In this document: positions 12,400-25,118 of the stretch, one piece after another
How positions within the stretch are numbered: position 1 is the stretch's first letter
Layout: each line of letters opens with the position of its first letter
Assembly (NCBI GenBank): GCA_947652115.1
Contig: OX393570.1
Coordinates: 8,411,642-8,475,641 of the forward strand
DNA: 64,000 bases
DNA from: Blastomussa wellsi
Lineage: Eukaryota > Cnidaria > Anthozoa > Scleractinia > Plerogyridae
Reading direction: 5' to 3'
The notes under the pieces: generated by a model
The model's database searches: none
The model's input: the letters and a program-made list of their open reading frames with translations, nothing else
What the model was told of the DNA's origin: nothing
Program-made: the position numbers and the translations under genes

Positions 12400-12545
12400 A
12401 AATGTTTCCGATAACATTCGATAAATCAATCGTTGTCGATTTATATCAGAAATCGATATCAATCGAAATAAACTTTATTTGGTTATCGGAAAGCGATATC
12501 AATCTTCGATTGTTATCGATTGATATCGATTATCGGTTTATCGAT
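12400..12545. promoter_or_regulatory. cluster of ATCGAT / ATTGAT motifs
   Basis: About 150 bases in which ATCGAT, ATCGATATC and TTATCGATTGA-type words occur repeatedly on both strands. Such words resemble binding sites of Cut/Onecut-type and DREF-type factors. It could equally be a decayed simple repeat. It lies 550-700 bases upstream of the candidate exon at 13099. Confidence 0.3.
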
Positions 12546-12565
12546 TGACTACGCCTGGGTGAAAG

Positions 12566-12632
12566 TAACCTGCGATCAGGCGTTCGTGTTATGTTTTTGC
12601 CCTTAAAAATAAGAACGCCTGATCGCAGGTTA
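12566..12632. repeat. foldback with perfect 20-base arms
   Basis: TAACCTGCGATCAGGCGTTC (12566-12585) and its exact reverse complement (12613-12632) around a 27-base loop, a typical short MITE or hairpin. Confidence 0.8.
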
Positions 12633-13098
12633 GGGAGAGATAGACAGTCAGACGAGGCCATATTGCAAAGACAAACAAAACTGGCTAGACGCAGCATGTC
12701 CATGAGATTGCATCCTTCCTCCTTCAAATAGAAATAGTGAATGAATAAGTTTGTAAGTATAGTGTAGATCCAAACGTTTGATAAAAGAACGTACTGAATT
12801 TCTTACAGTAATGCACCCAGTGAAGTCTTATAATCGCTCCTTGTCAGCTCATTGCCAAACAGTTTTTGCTGCATATTACAAGCTCCTCCGGATATAACGA
12901 GGTTTTCAGTGCTTTGGTACAGATTAAAGTGCACGTATTTCTCGCTTGTGCAGCTGGAGGCCTTTCTGTTTTCTGTAGTTGGCAGTTATTCTTTTCAATG
13001 AGCTGAAAGACTCGATGCATCGCCAGAAATACGCGACATCCGCCATTTTGGAAATCGGTCAGCGGTTGTACCCTTGAGCGCACGTTGTCTCATTCAAG

Positions 13099-13263
13099 AT
13101 GGCGGACCATCGCTCCTCGAAGCGAGTGGGTCGTTCAGTTGGATTCTACAAGGATCTCGAGACTTTAGAATTGCCAAAAGCCAGACGAGTGCGAGGAGAA
13201 GTGAATGTTCTACCACGGCGCTATAACGTGGAAAGGATCATTTCCCGCAGAGTGGTCGCAGGG
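13099..13263 (+). CDS. candidate first coding exon, unknown gene (chromodomain-like start?)
   Basis: An ATG in a good context (AAGATGGCGGAC) opens 55 codons that end at donor GGG|gtacgt in phase 0. The local sequence is GC-richer than its surroundings, as at many first exons. The peptide is basic and ends RRYNVERIISRRVVAG, which resembles the opening strand of a chromodomain ([YF]xVExIlxxRxxxG). No matching second exon was found, so the gene and its function are unproven. The alternative is a chance open frame in a repeat. Confidence 0.4.
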
Positions 13264-14139
13264 GTACGTAAAATTATCCCTTTCTCGATGTTTTGAAATT
13301 ATAGTCAAGTATCAGCCGGCTACGAATCCTCCACTGCACTGCAGCTCTATTTTTATCAAGAAACTTGGTATTTTATTTTGAATTTTCGTGCCAAAATGGT
13401 ATAAACCGCTGACCCTCCCGCCAAATCGACGAGCCATCGAGGGCTCAGTATAAGATGCCGAAAACAGGTCCCTTTCGGGACCATTTTTGGTGATAAGGGA
13501 GCATCAAAGGGACATTTTTCATATGGAGTTCAAAGAAAAGGCCTTAAGGCGTTCCAATGGAAGTTCCCTCGAGCTGGTTCTCCAATTCTAAGTCAAGTTA
13601 TGGCCGCGGAAAGATGACGAATTTTTCGTACTTTAGCGAACAATATGGCGGAATTTCATGGAAGAAATACACCAATGTTATTTCTCATCTCAAAAGTAAA
13701 GGTCGATTTATTCTGTGGGCGAAATTCATGGATTTTAGAGGTATGTATAAGCCTTCCCGAACGTGGGATCACTTGAAACTAAGTTGTGTATGTACGATTT
13801 CAATGACTTCTGGCGAGTTAGAAACTATTTCCAACCAATTCGAGTACAAAAAAATACAGTAATTGTATGGACTTGACGCGATTATGTCGGTGTACGAATT
13901 CAATTCAAAAAAGTAAAGGCCAAAATATTCGTAGCAATCCAAATATTTACCGGAGTTTGTCAGTGAAAGGTTAAATTTTTTAGTACCGCTTGAAACTAAG
14001 TACCTTGATTTTTAAAACGCGAGAAATATTTAGATTTGCGTTTTTAGCCCATACATTCTCTATATTCCATCAAAGCCACTAGAATAACCTGAGCCTCTAA
14101 TTTCGAATTCAAAATGGCGGCCATGTCGCGTATTTCTGG

Positions 14140-14740
14140 CGATGGGCGTTCTTTCTTGAGCTTGTGTACCTAAAACTAGCGTTCTTCTGTTGCGCCGGTG
14201 CAATTGGCGATCTTTCTCTTGAATCTCGGGTGGCGGTCTTGCTATTGCGTATGGTTGGAGGCTGTTCTCCTTGAATATAACTGGCGGATTTACTCTTGTG
14301 CGTCGTTATAGAGAGATAGCGGTCTTTCTTGTCGGTGATTCTCGCCTCCAGTTCTAAGAATGTAACCGGTGGTGTATCAATAGCTTGCGGTATTTAATTT
14401 GAATGCAACTGATGGTATTTTTCTTGGTGTTTCAAATAAACTGGCAGTCTTTCTGGCGACCTTTCTTGTGAGTACACAGGCTGGTTTTTCTCTCAACTGG
14501 CGGTGTAAAAATCGGAATGATCGTGTGAAATAAATTGAACTTGAAGTATTGAATAATAACAATCGGAAGGATCGTGCGAATCTCGAAAATCAGAGAGTTG
14601 TGAAGTATTTGGAAAATTGGAATAATCGGGGAATCGTTTAGAACTTGGTAAATAGGAGAATCGGAAGAATCGCAGTAGAATCTGAGAATCGCTTAAAACT
14701 TGGAGAATCGGAGAATCTGAATAATCGTATGCCAAAATTC
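14140..14740. repeat. two degenerate tandem-repeat blocks
   Basis: From about 14140 to 14510 the phrase CTGGCGGTCTTTCTTG recurs in degraded form at roughly 40-60-base spacing. From 14540 to 14740 the phrase GAGAATCGGAAGAATCG recurs many times. The open frames here are repeat artefacts. Confidence 0.55.
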
Positions 14741-14869
14741 ATATTTCATTATTCTCCGATTTAGCCATAATCGCACTCTTCTGCCATGTTTCTGATAAGA
14801 ACAAATGGTAATTCTCATTGCCTGTGGTATATTGACTGGCGTGTTTCTCCGTGGAGCGCGGACACCATG

Positions 14870-15130
14870 CTATACACCGAATGTAAATATGGCGGACCAC
14901 TCGGTTGTCGCCCGGGACGAGTTGCATGAAAGCGAGGCTAGTCAGTTTTGTTTTGACCAGAAAGTCTTGCTTCGTTGTCGATTTGGTTCGTTTTGTTTCG
15001 CACTCCCTACGCGTTTTTGTGTTCCTACAGAAGGGAGTGAAATCTCCCCGTTCACCTCTGACGAGGAAACAGACGAAGGAAACAGGAGGAATGGCGTTCA
15101 CGATCGCCGAAGAAACTGTTCAGCCTGGAA
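14870..15130 (+). repeat. dispersed repeat, arm 1 of an inverted pair
   Basis: Contains ACTCGGTTGTCGCCCGGGAC and a CTTGCTTCGTTGTCGATTTGG segment. Both recur inverted at 16407-16560 and 15560-15647. The frame reading MADHSVVARDE belongs to this repeat, not to a host gene. Confidence 0.65.
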
Positions 15131-15477
15131 GCTCTTAGAAAATGTATAAGAGATCGCATTTACCTCCGATTCTTTGCCATTTCGCTCATTGCTTTAACTG
15201 GTTTCAATGACGGGTCAGTTGAAGTTCATTCGCTTGGTTATTACACCGCAGTATTTTTTTCGTGCGATTCCGTGGGAGTGGACGCGGACGTAAACAACTT
15301 CTTCCATTGAGACAGAGGATGTCTTTAAAGAGGATGTCTTTAACCTTGGGGAAGGTTCTGGCCATGCAAATCGTGTTGGAACATCACCAGCCACCACATA
15401 AGCTCGTCATTTAACCGACTTTTCTAAGATCTTCTGTCCTGAAATGATGACGTAACGAACAAACTTTACTTCCTGCG

Positions 15478-16560
15478 CCGATCGTGAACACCTTTTCTTC
15501 GCCTCAACGCATTGTACTAATCCGCTATTCTCCCTTAGAGATGAACGGTGAAAGATTTCTATCCCTTCTCAAGGCATTCAGAAAAACAAAAACGCACAGG
15601 GAGTGCGAAACAAAACCAACCAAATCGACAACGAAGCAAGATTTTCTTTTTTTCATTGAAAAACAATACCTTGTTACAATAACAACACACTTTCAATTGC
15701 AAAAAAACAATACATTTTAAATTTTTACATTTGCCATACATACACGTTTTTTTTGGACACCATATACAATAGAAAGATTCATTGATCACAACTAAGAAAA
15801 GGTCGAGTACAAAAGGCAAGATAATTGTAGTTTTTCAAACGATAACATCATACATTTATTAATTAAATTACCTATTTAAAGTAGTTACCTCGAATACTTT
15901 CCATTTCTCGTGAAACTTTTCAGTCTTATCTGTCATAAAAGCTATGTATTTTTCCGTGTCATATTTAAGTTCCAAGATTCTTTTAAAGTGGTCGAAATTA
16001 GGTTTAATTTCTTTTCGCCTACAAGTCAAAAGATACGTTTTTCCTAGTATTATTATTATATAGTTAATTAAATCCATTCCTTCCCGCACGAATCCTATGA
16101 TAATGTCACGTAAAGAGAGGCATCCGCAACTACCAAGCTTATTCAGTAAACGAACAGTCACCAAATTCCAAAAGGACTTTGAAAAGGAGCATTCAAAGAG
16201 GGCATGATTAATAGTTTCACAACTGTCTTGGCAAAAAGCACAGTTAGGATTTGATACGTAACCTATTTTGAATAAAAGGACATTTGAATAAAGAATATAA
16301 TTCAGGACTTCGTACTGAAAGGAACGTACACAAGGTTCACTTGCAACGCTTAGAGGTAGTAGGCACGCCTCAGAAAGTTGATCTTCCCCCAGATCAAATT
16401 CTTGCCCGAAGCAAGATTTTCTGGTCAAAGCAAAACAGCGAGAGGACTGACCAGCCTCGCTTTCATACGACTCGTCCCGGGCGACAACCGAGTGGTTCGC
16501 CATATTTGCATTCGGACGCAGTCCATTCTATTCATTGATCGCGGGCGCACAGCACCCGGG
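15478..16560 (-). repeat. dispersed repeat, arm 2, split by a LINE
   Basis: Inverted copy of 14870-15130 in two pieces (15478-15647 and 16407-16560) separated by the LINE insertion at 15648-16406. Confidence 0.65.
15632..16422 (-). mobile_element. 5'-truncated LINE with 16-base target-site duplication
   Basis: Direct repeats CGAAGCAAGATTTTCT at 15632-15647 and 16407-16422 flank a 759-base insertion. The minus strand encodes the C-terminal end of a LINE polyprotein: FQYEVLNYILYSNVLLFKIG, then the zinc-knuckle-like CAFCQDSCETINHALFECSF seen after the reverse transcriptase in many non-LTR elements, ending near 15868. A short T-run at the left border is the remnant of the poly(A) tail. Confidence 0.85.
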
Positions 16561-17274
16561 ATTCTTGTTCGAGGATCGGTTTAGTTGTTTGTTTTTCGTT
16601 TTGTTAGTGCGCAGGGTATCGTGTATCCGCTAGTTAAAAGTTAATCAGCAACTTATTAAGAGTCGATTGATGACTTTTTTCCAAAAATAACACGACAGCC
16701 GGAAATACACTTGACCTTATGATTCACGAATGTCACTGAACCTTGTGAAGCAAATCGGCTTCCTCGTGGAAAAACTAGCGTTGCTGAAATGGGTTACTTT
16801 TGGGATAGTTCACAACATGTGGGTGGACTGTTTGTAAGAAATTGTTTGTACTTCTTGTTGCGAGGTGCGGAGGTTGGTGAGACAGGTATGAGTAATTTGA
16901 TATACCTTGCATGCCTACACTTGACCTTTCGATGATCAATTGGTAAACGCTAAATTGACTTCATAGCGTGTAACTTGGGGAAGTTTTAACAGAAGCTATA
17001 CTTTTTTACAAGAAAAAGAGCCCGCGATTTTAACGTTGCAAAACGTTTCTTGTTTATTTTACTGGCAGCGTGGGCAGTGACTGGCCGATTTTAGAATATA
17101 TCTGCAAGCAGCTATTTGTGGAAGCTTTGTTTTCGGCTTGTATTGTTATGGTAATTGCAAGCCGAATAGAAAGCATCAACATTTGCAGATCAAAGAATTT
17201 TGCCATTGTGCACCGATTTCAGCGTTTCTGTGCTGAAGAAGAACCACTGCGTACTGACACATGTTTTTCTTTAG

Positions 17275-17323
17275 CGAGCTTATAATTGCCCAGGAAAAGT
17301 GTTTTAAAATGGAAGCCGATCCG
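17275..17323 (+). CDS. candidate micro-exon, unknown gene
   Basis: A 49-base segment between a strong acceptor (atgtttttctttag) and a consensus donor (CCG|gtaagt). One frame is open and reads ELIIAQEKCFKMEADP, phase 2 in and phase 0 out. No neighbouring exon could be joined to it. It may be chance. Confidence 0.25.
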
Positions 17324-18152
17324 GTAAGTGACTACATCTTCGATCACGATTTTGTTAGTTGCGTGGGGTCCAAAATTTTGAACATTTTGGGAGGGTTGAG
17401 GACATGAAAGAACTATATCGGCTGGAGCTGAAATGTTTCCGCTGTGTAATTTCACCGAGAATAGTTCTCCGTTGCTATTTCCGCCTTCATTACTGACTGT
17501 TTTTCCGTATATGAAAGTTTGCTATGCAGACAATAGAAGTTCCCATCCAATACTAGGTTGATCAAGGTTCCTGGAAAAGTCGATAAAAACATCGATCATA
17601 AATTTTACCACAGTAGCAATGCGTTTACAGATTTGTGTGTTTATTCAAATTAAACTACTTTCGTTAGTACCTGCTAGTACATTTTCAGTAGTTGCATTAT
17701 AAATGTTTTTCCCATTATCAAGGGACTATTTGATGCAGCAATTCTTCGCTTTTCGAATTGTTAAGAAAGGTACCGTCCGCACTAGGCTGACAATTTTTGT
17801 TTGGCGCTACCAAAAAACTCGACAAAGTTTGACTACCAAATTTTCAGTTTGGTAATCATGTACGCACTTGAAAATACTAAATTATTCCATAACCACAGAG
17901 TGCCAATCACCTTGAAATCGAAGTCGGATAAACTCTTTGAAGCGAGATAAAATCTTTTGAATTGACGGTTTTCTTCCGTTCAAGGCGCGCAAATGGAAAA
18001 ATGTGTCAGTTTTGACGGCTCGGCGGAGCAGGACGACGGAGCCTTGAAGTTTGTTAAGGCATGAGTCGCACCCCGGGGGGTCGCACTTTGAAACTGAAAC
18101 TTCGAATACGAAACCGCAACCGGAAAAAAGCAGTTTTATCAAGCCGAGTATG

Positions 18153-18236
18153 TGCCAGAGGCTTATCATTCGCGGTTTCCGGTTTCGGTCTTTGTCTTTG
18201 TTTTGACCCGCGCGAAAAGCCTCTGGACCGGAGCGC
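18153..18236. repeat. foldback element
   Basis: Arms GCCAGAGGCTT and AAGCCTCTGGACCGGAGCGC. It belongs to the same family as 18649-18753, in opposite orientation. Confidence 0.6.
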
Positions 18237-18648
18237 TATTTCTTTGACTACGCCGATCCAATGACAGGCCTGTTTAAATCAGTTTAGTCCAGATTTTGAA
18301 CTAGCGAGCTGATTGGCTCCTAATGACCACCTACGGGATTTTGAATTTAACAGACGCTGCGATTGGTTGCCAAGAATCTTTGTTGTTCCAGCTTATTCCT
18401 AGACTATGTGGCGAGCTAAACTAACAGGGATACAACCCTTACCCGAAAAGCCCTATAGTGATTGTTGCTTGTCCCCTGAATGCCCTTGTTGAATGCTACA
18501 TGATACTAGGCATTTCGTGCACGCTTTTATCAAAAACCCGTTTCTGTCATCTCTTCACATGCCAGTACGTGTGATCACAGTTGGAGACATTCACTTTGAT
18601 TGGTTAAAAATAATAAGATTTTAAGTTGAACGAGAACGGTAAATCATA

Positions 18649-18753
18649 GCGCTCCGGACCAGAGGTTTTCTCGCGGCTTTCCCGCTGGTGGTGGGGGCCT
18701 TCGGCCGTCTAAGCGAAGTTTCCCCCATGCCGCGAAAAAACCTCTGGCACCCA
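18649..18753. repeat. foldback element
   Basis: Arms GCGCTCCGGACCAGAGGTTT and CGCGAAAAAACCTCTGGCAC around a GC-rich loop, paired with the copy at 18153-18236. Confidence 0.65.
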
Positions 18754-19240
18754 GGGTAGGGTCGCAATTACTAGTATATTGTTTTGACACATTTAGATAC
18801 TCGATACCAGATGTAGTAAAAATTATCTCGCAAACGGGTAAAGCGAAACAAACATGCGTTCCGCTGAAGCACTGATGATACCACGTTGTTTCTCCTTTTT
18901 ATTCAGCTTAACCAGCATCTTGCCAAGACTGCATAGTACTCACCCGTAGAGTGTTTACTTGTAGACTGCTGCTTGTCTGAGTTTCACAAATTGTCATATA
19001 GTATTCAGTAAAATTATTGCGGTTATTGCAATTGGACACTTCACCCGGCTAAAACAACCCGAAAACCCTGAAACCACGCCCATCCATAACGAAAGAGCGC
19101 GAAAAGAAAGCTGTTGCGTGCTGTTGTGCCTGGTTCATGTTTCACTGACAGTTACCGCTGTGATTCCTGTTTGGCGCGAGTTTATGAAAATCTGCCTGCC
19201 CCACGCAAGTACTACGGTGTCTTTGATGTTTTTGCCGATC

Positions 19241-19365
19241 TACAAAGTTTTGGCCAACCAGGGTCGCACTAGGCAAACTGCCCCGATGACAGATTTCCAG
19301 CGCAAAATAAACAAATTCTGGCAAAAATTTCCCTAGTGCGACCCATGCCTAAGGCTTTACAAAAT
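19241..19365. repeat. foldback element (TIR GGGTCGCACTAGG)
   Basis: GGGTCGCACTAGGCAAA (19261-19277) pairs with TTTCCCTAGTGCGACCC (19328-19344), and the match extends outward imperfectly by about 20 bases. Confidence 0.7.
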
Positions 19366-19454
19366 TTGGTAGGAAAAAAATTGCCGTCCGCACTTGTAAA
19401 CCGCAAAATTTTGTACAAATTTCGCTATCCAAAATGCTCACGTCACGTTTTTTG

Positions 19455-19792
19455 TTCTTCTGAGCGTCGTAAGCCCTCTGGTGACAACTCATCAATCCAC
19501 GCTTCTTCTGAGCGTCATAAATTCTCCTGTGAAAACTCGTCCAACGCTTGTTCTTAGAGTCGTAAATTCGCCGTTGAAAACTCGCCCGAAAGTTCTTCTG
19601 AGAGTCGTAAATTCTCCGGCGAAAACTCGTCCGACGCTTCTTCTGAGAGTCATAAATTCTCCTGTGAAAACTCGCCCGAAGCTTCTTCTGAGATTCATAA
19701 ATACTCCGGTGAACTGAGAGTCGTAAATTCTCCGGTGAAAACTCGCCCGACGCTTCTTCTAGGAGTCATATATTCTCCGATGAAAACTCGCA
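19455..19792 (+). repeat. 45-base minisatellite, about 7 copies
   Basis: The unit is about 45 bases (TTCTTCTGAGAGTCATAAAT then TCTCCTGTGAAAACTCGCCC with a short linker), with one shortened copy near 19710. Because 45 is a multiple of 3, open frames persist on both strands. I treat these as non-coding. Confidence 0.85.
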
Positions 19793-19999
19793 GCTCTTTA
19801 CAAGGCCCCACAGTATTGACTGATAAACAAACAACGGTAACAATGGACCCTAGCCCTGAAGCAACAGAGTTGCGTGCTATTACGATCCAATGAAATTAGA
19901 GGTTCTGGAGAGTTGCGAACTATCTCCCATTCTGTTTTGGCTAATTTGTTATAGTTTTTTCTTTTCTTTGACTGTGATTGAGGTTTTAGTTTCTGGTAT

Positions 20000-22900
20000 T
20001 GCATGTCTAGTTTAAAACATTTTTTTAATGTTAAAGAAGCTTATTCATCACTGTCGGAGTTAAATAATTGAAATGGATGAAAGGGTTAAAAGAACTCTTT
20101 TCCAACTGAGCCCAGTTTACAGTAACATAACCCCTCAGTGTGTCTTGCCAAGATCAAGCAACTCAGTTGGGAGCGAGTCCGTTGCGATTTGTTTGACATA
20201 TCTGAGCTCATCGTAAATCTAACCAATTCACCGATAGAATTCTTACATTATTTACGGTTTCAAAACACTTTGTACTCTAGAAAACGCAAATGAACTTAAG
20301 TGGCTACCTCAAAATCTGTGGTAACACGGTGAAGAACCGTGAAGTTCGCAAGGGTTATTCTGACATCCTGGCACAAACGCAGTACATCACCTTCACCCAA
20401 TCAAAATGTGATATTTTCTAATTTACGTCAATATTAACAAATAGCCGTGCAATAATTTTATCACACCTCCCAAGACCCTCTGCGCGCTCACTCCCAGAAC
20501 CCTCTCTTCTCCCACTTTGATTAAATCGAGATTTTTCTATATACCAACACAAACAATACATTCAATTCTATTTACGCGCGAACTATTAGGGATGCCTCTT
20601 CTGGTTTCAGCCTCTGAGCTGAGACCCTGCGGGGGCAACAACCGCTTGACAATAATATTTCAGTTATTGGCATCTTTTTTCGGTTCCAGCTCACTAAAAT
20701 GCTTATAAATTTTCTTAAGAGGCTATTTACCTAAATCAAGAAGCACATTGAGTGAAATATATGCTGGAAACAACCCTTGCCAACTTTCAGCTAATTTGTC
20801 AGCTTTTCGACGCACAGTCTGCCATGCAGTCATATCTCTCCCTCCCCTCCCTTCTTCCCATCATTCTCCTCGTGTACTATTCTTATAAGAATGGGTCAGC
20901 CTGAAGTTTACCAGCTTGATATAGGCGGTGGGATAGCTAAAGTTGGGGATCTGAAAACACTGCGCCAAATGAAAAATATTCTGGAGTATTCTTGCCTCGA
21001 ATATGTTATTGTGATGCCATAGAATCCTAGAGTACTCAAGGCGTGCGCAATACGTGAAGTTCACCTGGAGTATTCAAGAGTATTCGATTGCAATCTGAAT
21101 ACGTGACGCACAGCTGGAGTGTTTAATTCGAATACGGAAAAATACACCGGATTCTAATAGGATATCCCCAGGTGTATTTCGAAACAGGCTTCCAAGAATT
21201 CGTCGGAATATTACAGTATACGAGGCGTGTGAATTCGGGCCCGAATACTTAGCTTTTCGCGCAGGGAGAATGGCGTAGAGCGGATGGCGCGAAAAACAAC
21301 TAACTTGAAAAAAGTGAGAGGGTTTGGAACGAGGGAATGAAAGAACGTCGATCCAGTACGCCGAGTCTCTTCGATCTAATTAAAAGTAGTTAGTGAATGA
21401 AATTAAGTTTGGTATTGTAAAATTGCCTTCGAATCAAAGGAAACCTGAATAATAGTCAGTTGACTAAGGAAGAAAAACACCAAAGACGTAAAACGACAAG
21501 CAAGGATGGCTTCGAATGAGGAACATAGAGAAGGATTGTAGTGGAGAAAATTGAAAAGTTTACTTTAACTTTTTCAAATCAAAATCGATCCCACAGCGAA
21601 ACCCATTTCGAGAGTCGCTCGTTTTGTCGAGGCTGTGCAGAAAGGAACGAAAACTCGAGGCTTTTGAGAAAATTAAAGACTAGAAGGAAACTGCAAAACA
21701 ACTAGTCATTTTCACGACCAATAGTTTCAGCCAAAAAATTTAAGCAGAACGTAATTTTGTCGAGACACCTAATTTATCCCCGGCCGATACTTAAAATTGC
21801 GCGCAGCATCTGATACCCATCTTGTTTTTTTGTGCCGACTTTTGCCCTAGCCATGAGCAATGATGAAAAGGTCATCAAACTCTGACTCGTCCCCAGTCGT
21901 CTCTTATGCGAAAAAATAGGAGACGACTTGGGACGAGTCAGCATCAAACTCATGTTTATGAGTTATCTAATTATAATACGTGGCAGTTTCTGTGATTAGC
22001 TTGTCTGACAGTGAGTGGGAAATTTCAATGTAAGTGGGCGGGAATGTTATTTCCTGCTTATACCATCATCTGTAAAATTATGCGTCGCCATTCACGCCAT
22101 CGAAAGATAATCCACTTGTAATGATACGTTTTATAGCTCAACCGTAATTGCGTTTTCATAAGGGATGTGTGCGTTTTGATGGTTTATTTAAGGCAACTCA
22201 AGGCAAGAAATGGGAATTATGAGGTTGTAAGTTTGGGTAAGTGATAAATGGCTTGGCATTTAAAAACATGCGGCGTTAAGTAATTCCGCGTGCAAAATCA
22301 TAATGGAAAGCACCATAATTAATACCTTTCTGGGCTCGCTATTTGAAATTATCGGGGTCTGCTAGCAGTCTTTTAGGTAGCATAGTTTAAAGTTAGGCGC
22401 GCCCGCGCAGGAAAGAATTTAAGCACCAAGCTTAACCTGAAGTTAAATTTAGCTTTGTTAACGTTATTGTTAGCAATTTCATTTTTTCAGTGTTCCGCTT
22501 TGTGGTATGTTTACTGTTCTTAGAAAGTTTGATAAACAAACAACTGTGCAAACCCGTTACAGAGTCAGTTCTTTAATTAATTTGATCTCTTTTGTGGTAT
22601 TTTAGCTTTTTTAAAACTGTTTTGTATGGCTTGAGTGTTTAGATTAGGATTGTGTTTACGTCGAACGGTAAAAAGTAATTAGTGTGTGCATGACGCAATC
22701 AAATAGCCGCCATATTTAAAAATAGCCGATATCAAATTTGCCTCATTTTACTCAAGTTTTTCAACTTTACATAGTACTAAATAGCCATGTAGCAAACTGT
22801 TTCTGTAATTATTTATTTGACTTGTTTGACTTAACCGGGATGTTATGCGAATTGCATATAGTAGATTGGTGCTACCTTCAAATCGAGTTCCCCTGAAGCT

Positions 22901-25118
22901 GAAACTCTGTGAACAAAGGAGAAAAAAATTAACACTTCAAATTTTTTTCGTGGTTCTCTAGACAAAATAAAATCCATTGTAGAATAAAATAAACCCTTAA
23001 TTAATCTGTTCTTATTGGTGCTTAAACCGGAAGCGTTTTTTCTTTGGATGTTACCAAATCTATTTTCTTGATATCAAGATCTACTCATAGGAAGGCTTGA
23101 AATGTGCGTTTGTAAGCATTTATTGCGGCTTATTTAGTGCGCAGTAATCAGTTATGACCGCGTGGTCATTGCTTACAGTAGAGCCATGGTCAATATATTT
23201 ATCTTCACGCTTAAAAGGTTGCGGTAATTATTAAAAAAAAATAAATTCAAGCCGACAATTGCATATTAACATACTAATTAGCCGATACATTAAGAAAAAA
23301 GACGCCGAAATGTAAAAAAAAGACACTTGAATTGGCACCCTGAAAGCCCCACTATAGCAAACATGAAATATATAGAGATTATGCCGTGGGAAGTGCGCAC
23401 GAACGAGTTTTATTCACGAGTTGCTATGCAACAAAAGAAAGAAAAAAAACGAACGAGTGAGCGCAGCGAACGAGTGAGTTTTTGATGCAATCTGTAATGT
23501 TTTTATTCCATACGTACTGAAATTTTTCCTTACTGAAAGCCGCGCGCTTGTTGCCGTCCACTGTGAAGTACTATCGTTCGTGTCTCTGATTGGACGAACG
23601 ATCTATTCTCACAGTCGTTCTCTCAGTATGTATGAAATGCAAAAAAATATTCTAGCTGTTATAAGAAAACTGAGACAACGAGAGAAAAATATTCAGCTCG
23701 AAGCTCCTTCGCGTTTTTAGATTGTTAAAACACAATTACCTGATTCTTCAGCTAGAACAATCAGCCCAATTCGAATTCTGTCCTCGTTTATCGGTGCACA
23801 AGGGAATAATCATTGTATTTTCTTTGTTTATGATTCATTGGTTAGCTGTAGTGTGTTGTTTGGTCTTTTGTATCGGCTATTGTGACCGGTATACAGGACA
23901 AAACTAACAATTAAGGTGGCCGAACGCAATTTTTGAAACCTGTGTCGCATTTGCCAGTTTTTCTAAAGCAATTGAACTCTGGGTCTCCAAAATTGGTGTG
24001 GCATAAGTTAAAGGGATAGGCTTTCGAATTTCGATAGTGACACTGGCGTGTTGCTATGGTAACGTGATTAGATATAAATAATCCTTTAAAGCCGGGTTTT
24101 TGCATATTTGCGGAAAATTCAGTCGTTTGATTTTCTCCATCATTTGCCTGAAGCAAACTTTTATGTCAACATTATTATAATAATATTTTAACAGACCGAT
24201 TTTTAGCTATCCGTCTTTGAAAGATAACGCCTTTTAAATTTCACATTTTCTGCAATAATCTACTTTCACGTTTCCCGAAGTATTGTCCTGCCAAATTTCG
24301 TAAAATTCTAAATAGTCGTTTTTGAGAAATACGCATATTTCAGAAAGACTGGCACTAAAGGATTCAATCTCAATTTTCTGACTAACTACTCATGCGCTGC
24401 ATTTAACTGCATGGGTTCTCACTGTAACATTGAAACCTGCCAAATTGCTGGGTTCGTTTCATCTTGATTTTTTTTTGCGGTGGCAAACAAGGAAACAATG
24501 TTGATCATGACGAAAATTGAAACGGCATCGACTCAAAACGTACCACGAATCGTTGTTCTCAACGCCGTAATTGGAATCCCCGAGTAACGGTTTAAATTTA
24601 CTTCAAAGTTTTAACTGTATCTTTTATTCCTTACCACTTATCCTTTCACTAAAAGATATTACTTGTACACCAAAATTCCGCAATAAAAAAATATAGTTTA
24701 GCGTGCTCTTTTACGAGTAAAATGACAATTTATCTACGTCTTGAGCTAATCCGAATAGAAAAAGCGACCATTTTGTTTATCTGTAACACAAACATCACTG
24801 CAAGGCTGATACTACGTGAAAAAGTTGACTTTGCGAGACAACAATTCGACAGAAACCGGCAAAGAAGGGCTGCAACCGTGGACAGCTGTTTCGTTCTTAT
24901 TGGAACACGTCAGCACGGTGTAGCAAGTCTAAATGAAACCAGCAAGAAAGCCAGCTCAAATAAAATGCAACAAAACCCATGCTTAACCCGTACTTTAAAC
25001 CTGCCCACTCCCCCCGAATCACGCGCCGCCACATCACGTGTTTAAGGGGGAAAGCAGGCAAAGTGTCGTATTCTTGGTGCGCAAAGTCAAAATGTAGATG
25101 GCTAGAACCATCTGAACA
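20000..25118. other. intergenic, no supported gene
   Basis: Long AT-rich stretch. It holds a hairpin at 21883-21940 (arms TGACTCGTCCCCAGTCGTCT). The longest open frame, 24722-25045 (+), has no recognisable domain, coding composition or splice support. Confidence 0.4.
21883..21940. repeat. hairpin / MITE-like element
   Basis: TGACTCGTCCCCAGTCGTCT (from 21883) pairs with AGACGACTTGGGACGAGTCA (to 21940) across a 17-base loop. Confidence 0.75.

Noticed and set aside
15868..16503. 211-codon minus-strand frame as a host gene
   Set aside because: The N-terminal part is a dispersed repeat and the rest is LINE; the frame crosses the insertion border.
20281..20420. short exon or 40-codon ORF after a good acceptor (actctag)
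   Set aside because: No recognised protein and no partner exon; a short length like this is expected by chance.
24722..25045. 107-codon frame
   Set aside because: No domain, no splice context, and it ends next to a MITE.
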